From Acanthosepion esculentum (lineage: Eukaryota > Mollusca > Cephalopoda > Sepiida > Sepiidae), in assembly GCA_964036315.1 (NCBI GenBank), contig OZ038509.1, positions 29,528,968-29,592,967 of the forward strand: a stretch of DNA of 64,000 bases, written 5' to 3'. This document shows positions 1 through 9,370 of the stretch, in pieces. Each line of letters opens with the position of its first letter. Position 1 is the stretch's first letter. The translations under genes were made by a program, and so were the position numbers. The notes beneath the pieces are model-generated. The model had not been told where the DNA came from. It made no database searches and worked only from the letters and a program-made list of their open reading frames with translations.

Positions 1-78
1 AATATTGATTTTGACAATTTCCAACAGTTTCCACAAAGTTTTATTGCAAATATAAAGTTTTACAAACATTTGAAAAAT

Positions 79-92
79 ATTGAAATTTCAAT
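79..92. other. 14-bp perfect palindrome ATTGAAATTTCAAT (monomer 73-86), representative copy
   Basis: Self-complementary with no spacer and an AAATTT core. In monomers with CAACGC instead of CAATGC the outermost pair is lost and the 12-bp core TTGAAATTTCAA remains. Three copies (near 1597, 3552 and 32403) have AATGAAATTTC and keep a 10-bp core; one near 10496 has ATTAAAATTTC. It may be a protein site or a cruciform-prone element. The sequence alone cannot decide. Confidence 0.75.
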
Positions 93-163
93 GCAAAAGT
101 AAGCATTTCAAGCTAGTTTTTCAACGTTAAACACGGTATTTTGAAAATTGATGTTGCTGTTTG

Positions 164-196
164 AAAACATTAGAAAACCAATAAAATTATTGAAAA
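164..196 (+). other. Four A4 tracts in helical phase (monomer 158-190), predicted bent DNA
   Basis: AAAA begins at monomer positions 158, 168, 177 and 187, spacings 10, 9 and 10 bp. A further A4 lies at 210. A-tracts repeated each helical turn are known to give intrinsic curvature. The run ends directly on the dyad, so bend and dyad form one 50-bp module in every monomer. Curvature is predicted, not measured. Confidence 0.65.
179..192. other. Inverted repeat CAATAA-AA-TTATTG (monomer 173-186), representative copy
   Basis: Six-base arms around an AA spacer sit immediately 5' of the ATCGATA dyad. The block is nearly invariant through the array. Visible exceptions are AGAAAAGCAATAAA in class E monomers (change just outside the arm), CCTATAAA (near 28594, 51799, 55264 and 61334) and one CCACTAAA at 39443. 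The embedded AATAAA is not taken as a polyadenylation signal. Confidence 0.65.
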
Positions 197-212
197 TCGA
201 TATGGTATCGAT
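196..212. other. Dyad ATCGATA-TGG-TATCGAT (monomer positions 190-206), representative copy
   Basis: A perfect 7-bp inverted repeat flanks a 3-bp spacer. It contains two ATCGAT (ClaI) hexamers whose starts are 11 bp apart, about one helical turn, so two inverted CGATA motifs lie on roughly the same DNA face. By my reading it is intact in about 93% of the 295 monomers. Damaged forms are CGTTATGG (about 7 copies), CGTTATAAT (2), CCATATGGTACC (7), AACGATATGG (4), and single changes at 11928 and 60277. It looks like a homodimer-type binding site. Drosophila BEAF-32 and DREF recognise CGATA and TATCGATA respectively; each half here matches TATCGATA at 7 of 8 bases. Any link to those proteins is inference. 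Confidence 0.8.
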
Positions 213-440
213 CAGAAAATATAGATTTTGACAATTTCCAACAGTTTCCACAAAGTTTTATTGCAAATATTAAGTTTTACAAAGTTTTGAAAAATATTGA
301 AATTTCAATGCAAAAGTAAGCATTTCAAGCTAGTTTTTCAACGTTAAACACGGTATTTTGCAAATTGATGTTGCTGTTTGAAAACATTAGAAAACCAATA
401 AAATTATTGAAAATCGATATGGTATCGATCAGAAAATATT

Positions 441-1308
441 GATTTTGACAATTTCCCACAGTTTCCACAAAGTTTTATTGCAAATATTAAGTTTTACAAA
501 GTTTTGAAAAATATTGAAATTTCAACGCAAAAGTAAGCATTTCAAGCTAGTTTTTCAACGTTAAACACGCTATTTTGCAAATTGATGTTGCTGTTTGAAA
601 ACATTAGAAAACCAATAAAATTATTGAAAATCGATATGGTATCGATCAGAAAATATTGATTTTGACAATTTCCAACAGTTTCCACAAAGTTTTATTGCAA
701 ATATAAAGTTTTAGAAACATTTGAAAAATATTGAAATTTCAATGCAAAAGTAAGCATTTCAAGCTAGTTTTTCAACGTTAAACACGGTATTTTGCAAATT
801 GATGTTGCTGTTTGAAAACATTAGAAAACCAATAAAATTATTGAAAATCGATATGGTATCGATCAGAAAATATAGATTTTGACAATTTCCAACAGTTTCC
901 ACAAAGTTTTATTGCAAATATTAAGTTTTACAAAGTTTTGAAAAATATTGAAATTTCAATGCAAAAGTAAGCATCTCAAGCTAGTTTTTCAACGTTAAAC
1001 ACGGTATTCTGCAAATTAATGTTGCTGTTTGAAAACATTAGAAAACCAATAAAATTATTGAAAATCGATATGGTATCGATCAGAAAATATTGATTTTGAC
1101 AATTTCCAACAGTTTCCACAAAGTTTTATTGCAAATATTATGTTTTACAAACTTTTGAAAAATATTGAAATTTCAACGCAAAAGTCAGCATTTCAAGCTA
1201 CTTTTTCAACGTTAAACACGCTATTCTGCAAATTAATGTTGCTGTTTGAAAACATTAGAAAACCAATAAAATTATTGAAAATCGTTATGGTATCGATCAG
1301 AAAATATA
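441..1308 (+). repeat. C-D-E'-F four-monomer module, first copy
   Basis: Ordered classes: C (441) has TTTCCCACAG with CAACGC and CACGCTATTTTG; D (658) has ATATAAAGTTTTAGAAACATT; E' (875) has GCATCTCAAG and TATTCTGCAAATTAATG; F (1092) has ATATTATG, GTCAGC, GCTAC, CTATTCTG and a damaged dyad ATCGTTATGG. The same order recurs at 1960, 4564, 17144, 27987, 31243, 33413 and 60727. At 51192 and 54658 the F monomer is chimeric. A C monomer without its D partner lies at 47938, where a 15-mer duplication joint cuts the module. At 4564, 17144 and 33413, C is 216 bp (CAAATTAAG for CAAAAGTAAG), marking those three as one lineage. Confidence 0.85.
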
Positions 1309-1959
1309 GATTTTGACAATTTCCAACAGTTTCCACAAAGTTTTATTGCAAATATTAAGTTTTACAAAGTTTTGAAAAATATTGAAATTTCAATGCAAAA
1401 GTAAGCATTTCAAGCTAGTTTTTCAACGTTAAACACGGTATTTTGAAAATTGATGTTGCTGTTTGAAAACATTAGAAAACCAATAAAATTATTGAAAATC
1501 GATATGGTATCGATCAGAAAATATAGATTTTGACAATTTCCCACAGTTTCCACAAAGTTTTATTGCAAATATTAAGTTTTACAAAGTTTTGAAAAATAAT
1601 GAAATTTCAATGCAAAAGTAAGCATTTCAAGCTAGTTTTTCAACGTGAAACACGGTATTTTGCAAATTGATGTTGCTGTTTGAAAACATTAGAAAACCAA
1701 TAAAATTATTGAAAATCGATATGGTATCGATCAGAAAATATTGATTTTGACAATTTCCAACAGTTTCCACAAAGTTTTATTGCAAATATAATGTTTTACA
1801 AACTTTTGAAAAATATTGAAATTTCAACGCAAAAGTCAGCATTTCAAGCTACTTTTTCAACGTTAAACACGGTATTTTGCAAATTGATGTTGCTGTTTGA
1901 AAACATTAGAAAACCAATAAAATTATTGAAAATCGATATGGTATCGATCAGAAAATATA

Positions 1960-2827
1960 GATTTTGACAATTTCCCACAGTTTCCACAAAGTTTTATTGC
2001 AAATATTAAGTTTTACAAAGTTTTGAAAAATATTGAAATTTCAACGCAAAAGTAAGCATTTCAAGCTAGTTTTTCAACGTTAAACACGCTATTTTGCAAA
2101 TTGATGTTGCTGTTTGAAAACATTAGAAAACCAATAAAATTATTGAAAATCGATATGGTATCGATCAGAAAATATTGATTTTGACAATTTCCAACAGTTT
2201 CCACAAAGTTTTATTGCAAATATAAAGTTTTAGAAACATTTGAAAAATATTGAAATTTCAATGCAAAAGTAAGCATTTCAAGCTAGTTTTTCAACGTTAA
2301 ACACGGTATTTTGCAAATTGATGTTGCTGTTTGAAAACATTAGAAAACCAATAAAATTATTGAAAATCGATATGGTATCGATCAGAAAATATAGATTTTG
2401 ACAATTTCCAACAGTTTCCACAAAGTTTTATTGCAAATATTAAGTTTTACAAAGTTTTGAAAAATATTGAAATTTCAATGCAAAAGTAAGCATCTCAAGC
2501 TAGTTTTTCAACGTTAAACACGGTATTCTGCAAATTAATGTTGCTGTTTGAAAACATTAGAAAACCAATAAAATTATTGAAAATCGATATGGTATCGATC
2601 AGAAAATATTGATTTTGACAATTTCCAACAGTTTCCACAAAGTTTTATTGCAAATATTATGTTTTACAAACTTTTGAAAAATATTGAAATTTCAACGCAA
2701 AAGTCAGCATTTCAAGCTACTTTTTCAACGTTAAACACGCTATTCTGCAAATTAATGTTGCTGTTTGAAAACATTAGAAAACCAATAAAATTATTGAAAA
2801 TCGTTATGGTATCGATCAGAAAATATA
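1960..2827 (+). repeat. C-D-E'-F module, second copy (offset 1519 bp)
   Basis: Matches 441-1308 at exactly 7 monomers (1519 bp). Shared identity runs from about 450 to 1430 against 1970 to 2950. The only difference I saw is the TT/TA just before the C phase point. The intervening monomers differ, so this is a shared segment and not a clean 7-mer tandem repeat. Confidence 0.8.
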
Positions 2828-3044
2828 GATTTTGACAATTTCCAACAGTTTCCACAAAGTTTTATTGCAAATATTAAGTTTTACAAAGTTTTGAAAAATA
2901 TTGAAATTTCAATGCAAAAGTAAGCATTTCAAGCTAGTTTTTCAACGTTAAACACGCTATTCTGCAAATTAATGTTGCTGTTTGAAAACATTAGAAAACC
3001 AATAAAATTATTGAAAATCGTTATGGTATCGATCAGAAAATATA
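2828..3044 (+). repeat. Chimeric monomer: class B front, class F back
   Basis: Its first half (ATATTAAG, ACAAAG, CAATGC, GTAAGC, GCTAG) is the ordinary class. From the CACGC at monomer position 130 it follows class F: TATTCTGCAAATTAATG and the damaged dyad ATCGTTATGG at 3018, exactly as in the F monomer before it. Two adjacent ATCGTTATGG monomers occur nowhere else in the window. This is what a crossover inside a monomer, around position 110-130, would leave. Confidence 0.7.
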
Positions 3045-3261
3045 GATTTTGACAATTTCCAACAGTTTCCACAAAGTTTTATTGCAAATATTAAGTTTTA
3101 CAAAGTTTTGAAAAATATTGAAATTTCAATGCAAAAGTAAGCATTTCAAGTTAGTTTTTCAACGTTAAACACGGTATTTTGCAAATTGATGTTGCTGTTT
3201 GAAAACATTAGAAAACCAATAAAATTATTGAAAATCGATATGGTATCGATCAGAAAATATT

Positions 3262-6200
3262 GATTTTGACAATTTCCAACAGTTTCCACAAAGTTTTATT
3301 GCAAATATTAAGTTTTACAAAGTTTTGAAAAATATTGAAATTTCAATGCAAAAGTAAGCATTTCAAGCTAGTTTTTCAACGTTAAACACGGTATTTTGAA
3401 AATTGATGTTGCTGTTTGAAAACATTAGAAAACCAATAAAATTATTGAAAATCGATATGGTATCGATCAGAAAATATAGATTTTGACAATTTCCCACAGT
3501 TTCCACAAAGTTTTATTGCAAATATTAAGTTTTACAAAGTTTTGAAAAATAATGAAATTTCAATGCAAAAGTAAGCATTTCAAGCTAGTTTTTCAACGTG
3601 AAACACGGTATTTTGCAAATTGATGTTGCTGTTTGAAAACATTAGAAAACCAATAAAATTATTGAAAATCGATATGGTATCGATCAGAAAATATTTATTT
3701 TGACAATTTCCAACAGTTTCCACAAAGTTTTATTGCAAATATAATGTTTTACAAACTTTTGAAAAATATTGAAATTTCAACGCAAAAGTCAGCATTTCAA
3801 GCTACTTTTTCAACGTTAAACACGCTATTTTGCAAATTGATGTTGCTGTTTGAAAACATTAGAAAACCAATAAAATTATTGAAAATCGATATGGTATCGA
3901 TCAGAAAATATTGATTTTGACAATTTCCAACAGTTTCCACAAAGTTTTATTGCAAATATAAAGTTTTACAAACATTTGAAAAATATTGAAATTTCAATGC
4001 AAAAGTAAGCATTTCAAGCTAGTTTTTAAACGTTAAACACGGTATTTTGCAAATTGATGTTGCTGTTTGAAAACATTAGAAAACCAATAAAATTATTGAA
4101 AATCGATATGGTATCGATCAGAAAATATAGATTTTGACAATTTCCAACAGTTTCCACAAAGTTTTATTGCAAATATTAAGTTTTACAAAGTTTTGAAAAA
4201 TATTGAAATTTCAATGCAAAAGTAAGCATTTCAAGCTAGTTTTTCAACGTTAAACACGGTATTTTGCAAATTGATGTTGCTGTTTGAAAACATTAGAAAA
4301 CCAATAAAATTATTGAAAATCGATATGGTATCGATCAGAAAATATTGATTTTGACAATTTCCAACAGTTTCCACAAAGTTTTATTGCAAATATTAAGTTT
4401 TACAAAGTTTTGAAAAATATTGAAATTTCAATGCAAAAGTAAGCATTTCAAGCTAGTTTTTCAACGTTAAACACGGTATTTTGCAAATTGATGTTGCTGT
4501 TTGAAAACATTAGGAAACCAATAAAATTATTGAAAATCGATATGGTATCGATCAGAAAATATAGATTTTGACAATTTCCCACAGTTTCCACAAAGTTTTA
4601 TTGCAAATATTAAGTTTTACAAAGTTTTGAAAAATATTGAAATTTCAACGCAAATTAAGCATTTCAAGCTAGTTTTTCAACGTTAAACACGCTATTTTGC
4701 AAATTGATGTTGCTGTTTGAAAACATTAGAAAACCAATAAAATTATTGAAAATCGATATGGTATCGATCAGAAAATATTGATTTTGACAATTTCCAACAG
4801 TTTCCACAAAGTTTTATTGCAAATATAAAGTTTTAGAAACATTTGAAAAATATTGAAATTTCAATGCAAAAGTAAGCATTTCAAGCTAGTTTTTCAACGT
4901 TAAACACGGTATTTTGCAAATTGATGTTGCTGTTTGAAAACATTAGAAAACCAATAAAATTATTGAAAATCGATATGGTATCGATCAGAAAATATAGATT
5001 TTGACAATTTCCAACAGTTTCCACAAAGTTTTATTGCAAATATTAAGTTTTACAAAGTTTTGAAAAATATTGAAATTTCAATGCAAAAGTAAGCATCTCA
5101 AGCTAGTTTTTCAACGTTAAACACGGTATTCTGCAAATTAATGTTGCTGTTTGAAAACATTAGAAAACCAATAAAATTATTGAAAATCGATATGGTATCG
5201 ATCAGAAAATATTGATTTTGACAATTTCCAACAGTTTCCACAAAGTTTTATTGCAAATATTATGTTTTACAAACTTTTGAAAAATATTGAAATTTCAACG
5301 CAAAAGTCAGCATTTCAAGCTACTTTTTCAACGTTAAACACGCTATTCTGCAAATTAATGTTGCTGTTTGAAAACATTAGAAAACCAATAAAATTATTGA
5401 AAATCGTTATGGTATCGATCAGAAAATATAGATTTTGACAATTTCCAACAGTTTCCACAAAGTTTTATTGCAAATATTAAGTTTTACAAAGTTTTGAAAA
5501 ATATTGAAATTTCAATGCAAAAGTAAGCATTTCAAGTTAGTTTTTCAACGTTAAACACGGTATTTTGCAAATTGATGTTGCTGTTTGAAAACATTAGAAA
5601 ACCAATAAAATTATTGAAAATCGATATGGTATCGATCAGAAAATATTGATTTTGACAATTTCCAACAGTTTCCACAAAGTTTTATTGCAAATATTAAGTT
5701 TTACAAAGTTTTGAAAAATATTGAAATTTCAATGCAAAAGTAAGCATTTCAAGCTAGTTTTTCAACGTTAAACACGGTATTTTGAAAATTGATGTTGCTG
5801 TTTGAAAACATTAGAAAACCAATAAAATTATTGAAAATCGATATGGTATCGATCAAAAAATATAGATTTTGACAATTTCCCACAGTTTCCACAAAGTTTT
5901 ATTGCAAATATTAAGTTTTACACAGTTTTGAAAAATATTGAAATTTCAACGCAAAAGTCAGCATTTCAAGCTACTTTTTCAACGTTAAACACGGTATTTT
6001 GCAAATTGATGTTGCTGTTTGAAAACATTAGAAAACCAATAAAATTATTGAAAATCGATATGGTATCGATCAGAAAATATTTATTTTGACAATTTCCAAC
6101 AGTTTCCACAAAGTTTTATTGCAAATATAATGTTTTACAAACTTTTGAAAAATATTGAAATTTCAACGCAAAAGTCAGCATTTCAAGCTACTTTTTCAAC

Positions 6201-6560
6201 GTTAAACACGCTATTTTGCAAATTGATGTTGCTGTTTGAAAACATTAGAAAACCAATAAAATTATTGAAAATCGATATGGTATCGATCAGAAAATATTGA
6301 TTTTGACAATTTCCAACAGTTTCCACAAAGTTTTATTGCAAATATAAAGTTTTACAAACATTTGAAAAATATTGAAATTTCAATGCAAAAGTAAGCATTT
6401 CAAGCTAGTTTTTCAACGTTAAACACGGTATTTTGCAAATTGATGTTGCTGTTTGAAAACATTAGAAAACCAATAAAATTATTGAAAATCGATATGGTAT
6501 CGATCAGAAAATATAGATTTTGACAATTTCCAACAGTTTCCACAAAGTTTTATTGCAAAT
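3262..6560 (+). repeat. 3.3-kb segment repeated at 32.11-35.41 kb (offset 28,849 bp)
   Basis: Shared rare markers at constant offset: CAACGTGAAAC (3594/32443), GTTTTTAAACG (4021/32870), CAAATTAAG (4651/33500), ATCGTTATGG (5405/34254), CAAGTTAG (5536/34385) and ATCAAAAAATATAG (5855/34704). Private changes here include TAGGAAACC near 4512 and ACACAG at 5931. Beyond 6560 the copies diverge (TAAAG against TTAAG). Its part from about 4.35 kb also matches 16.9-19.1 kb at offset 12,580. Confidence 0.8.
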
Positions 6561-6659
6561 ATAAAGTTTTACAAACATTTGAAAAATATTGAAATTTCAA
6601 TGCAAAAGTAAGCATTTCAAGCTAGTTTTTCAACGTTAAACACGGTATTTTGCAAATTG

Positions 6660-9370
6660 ATGTTGCTGTTTGAAAACATTAGAAAACCAATAAAATTATT
6701 GAAAATCGATATGGTATCGATCAGAAAATATTGATTTTGACAATTTCCAACAGTTTCCACAAAGTTTTATTGCAAATATTAAGTTTTACAAAGTTTTGAA
6801 AAATATTGAAATTTCAATGCAAAAGTAAGCATTTCAAGCTAGTTTTTCAACGTTAAACACGGTATTTTGCAAATTGATGTTGCTGTTTGAAAACATTAGA
6901 AAACCAATAAAATTATTGAAAATCGATATGGTATCGATCAGAAAATATTGATTTTGACAATTTCCAACAGTTTCCACAAAGTTTTATTGCAAATATTAAG
7001 TTTTACAAAGTTTTGAAAAATATTGAAATTTCAATGCAAAAGTAAGCATTTCAAGCTAGTTTTTCAACGTTAAACACGGTATTTTGCAAATTGATGTTGC
7101 TGTTTGAAAACATTAGAAAACCAATAAAATTATTGAAAATCGATATGGTATCGATCAGAAAATATTGATTTTGACAATTTCCAACAGTTTCCACAAAGTT
7201 TTATTGCAAATATTAAGTTTTACAAAGTTTTGAAAAATATTGAAATTTCAATGCAAAAGTAAGCATTTCAAGCTAGTTTTTCAACGTTAAACACGGTATT
7301 TTGCAAATTGATGTTGCTGTTTGAAAACATTAGAAAACCAATAAAATTATTGAAAATCGATATGGTATCGATCAGAAAATATTTATTTTGACAATTTCCA
7401 ACAGTTTCCACAAAGTTTTATTGCAAATATAATGTTTTACAAACTTTTGAAAAATATTGAAATTTCAACGCAAAAGTCAGCATTTCAAGCTACTTTTTCA
7501 ACGTTAAACACGCTATTTTGCAAATTGATGTTGCTGTTTGAAAACATTAGAAAACCAATAAAATTATTGAAAATCGATATGGTATCGATCAGAAAATATT
7601 GATTTTGACAATTTCCAACAGTTTCCACAAAGTTTTATTGCAAATATAAAGTTTTACAAACATTTGAAAAATATTGAAATTTCAATGCAAAAGTAAGCAT
7701 TTCAAGCTAGTTTTTCAACGTTAAACACGGTATTTTGCAAATTGATGTTGCTGTTTGAAAACATTAGAAAACCAATAAAATTATTGAAAATCGATATGGT
7801 ATCGATCAGAAAATATAGATTTTGACAATTTCCAACAGTTTCCACAAAGTTTTATTGCAAATATTAAGTTTTACAAAGTTTTGAAAAATATTGAAATTTC
7901 AATGCAAAAGTAAGCATCTCAAGCTAGTTTTTCAACGTTAAACACGGTATTCTGCAAATTAATGTTGCTGTTTGAAAACATTAGAAAAGCAATAAAATTA
8001 TTGAAAATCGATATGGTATCGATCAGAAAATATTGATTTTGACAATTTCCAACAGTTTCCACAAAGTTTTATTGCAAATATAAAGTTTTACAAACATTTG
8101 AAAAATATTGAAATTTCAATGCAAAAGTAAGCATTTCAAGCTAGTTTTTCAGCGTTAAACACGGTATTTTGAAAATTGATGTTGCTGTTTGAAAACATTA
8201 GAAAACCAATAAAATTATTGAAAATCGATATGGTATCGATCAGAAAATATTGATTTTGACAATTTCCAACAGTTTCCACAAAGTTTTATTGCAAATATTA
8301 AGTTTTACAAAGTTTTGAAAAATATTGAAATTTCAATGCAAAAGAAAGCATTTCAAGCTAGTTTTTCAACGTTAAACACGGTATTTTGAAAATTGATGTT
8401 GCTGTTTGAAAACATTAGAAAACCAATAAAATTATTGAAAATCGATATGGTATCGATCAGAAAATATTGATTTTGACAATTTCCAACAGTTTCCACAAAG
8501 TTTTATTGCAAATATAAAGTTTTACAAACATTTGAAAAATATTGAAATTTCAATGCAAAAGTAAGCATTTCAAGCTAGTTTTTCAACGTTAAACACGGTA
8601 TTTTGCAAATTGATGTTGCTGTTTGAAAACATTAGAAAACCAATAAAATTATTGAAAATCGATATGGTATCGATCAGAAAATATTGATTTTGACAATTTC
8701 CAACAGTTTCCACAAAGTTTTATTGCAAATATTAAGTTTTACAAAGTTTTGAAAAATATTGAAATTTCAATGAAAAAGTAAGCATTTCAAGCTAGTTTTT
8801 CAACGTTAAACACGGTATTTTGCAAATTGATGTTGCTGTTTGAAAACATTAGAAAACCAATAAAATTATTGAAAATCGATATGGTATCGATCAGAAAATA
8901 TTGATTTTGACAATTTCCAACAGTTTCCACAAAGTTTTATTGCAAATATTAAGTTTTACAAAGTTTTGAAAAATATTGAAATTTCAATGCAAAAGTAAGC
9001 ATTTCAAGCTAGTTTTTCAACGTTAAACACGGTATTTTGCAAATTGATGTTGCTGTTTGAAAACATTAGAAAACCAATAAAATTATTGAAAATCGATATG
9101 GTATCGATCAGAAAATATTGATTTTGACAATTTCCAACAGTTTCCACAAAGTTTTATTGCAAATATTAAGTTTTACAAAGTTTTGAAAAATATTGAAATT
9201 TCAATGCAAAAGTAAGCATTTCAAGCTAGTTTTTCAACGTTAAACACGGTATTTTGCAAATTGATGTTGCTGTTTGAAAACATTAGAAAACCAATAAAAT
9301 TATTGAAAATCGATATGGTATCGATCAGAAAATATTTATTTTGACAATTTCCAACAGTTTCCACAAAGTT
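6660..9370 (+). repeat. 2.7-kb segment repeated at about 19.67-22.38 and 35.94-38.65 kb
   Basis: The rare TCAATGAAAAAGTAAG near 8771, the CAGCGTTAAAC near 8150 and the GCATCTCAAG/AGAAAAGCAAT monomer near 7910-7990 all recur at offsets 13,014 and 29,283. Differences: GTTGGTG occurs in the two later copies (20331, 36600) but not here, and AAAGAAAGC near 8342 is private to this copy. Confidence 0.75.
7384..8251 (+). repeat. G-A-E-A' four-monomer module, first copy
   Basis: G starts with TATTTTGAC (position 1 G to T) and carries ATATAATG, GTCAGC, GCTAC and CACGCTATTTTG. A has ATATAAAG with AAACATTTG. E has GCATCTC, TATTCTGCAAATTAATG and AGAAAAGCAATAAA. A' usually has CAGCGTT and TTTGAAAATTG. Other complete copies start at 11073, 18662, 20398, 22351, 23870, 34931, 36667, 38620, 40139, 41875, 43171, 52494 and 55960; one at 63331 is cut by the window end after E. 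A G-E-A' form lacking A lies near 16065. The copies at 23870, 40139 and every one to the right carry GCTGTGTGAAAAC in E. Confidence 0.85.

Larger units (their letters stand above)
7..223 (+). repeat. First complete satellite monomer (217 bp), reference for monomer coordinates
   Basis: Monomer position 1 is the G of GATTTTGAC at base 7. Landmarks by monomer position: TTTCC repeated at 12-16 and 22-26; GCAAAT at 40-45; palindrome at 73-86; AACGTT at 117-122; second GCAAAT at 137-142; A4 tracts at 158, 168, 177 and 187; dyad at 190-206. This copy carries class-specific variants: ATATAAAG at 44-51, AAACATTTG at 58-66, and TTTGAAAATTG instead of TTTGCAAATTG near 135-144. Array-wide, substitutions cluster at 217/1, 17, 48-50, 61-62, 86, 95, 102, 110, 130 and 136-144. 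Positions 18-45 and 145-190 are nearly invariant. Confidence 0.95.

Noticed and set aside
11..16. TTGACA as a bacterial -35 box
   Set aside because: No TATAAT-like hexamer lies at 16-18 bp spacing, and the context is a eukaryotic-type satellite. TTGACA is simply part of the unit.
180..185. AATAAA as a polyadenylation signal
   Set aside because: It is repeated 295 times in AT-rich DNA with no gene upstream; chance occurrence.
441..2827. A clean 7-monomer tandem higher-order repeat of 1519 bp
   Set aside because: The two C-D-E'-F modules are 1519 bp apart, but the three monomers between them do not match the three before the first copy, and identity stops near 2950. It is a shared segment, not a true 7-mer tandem.
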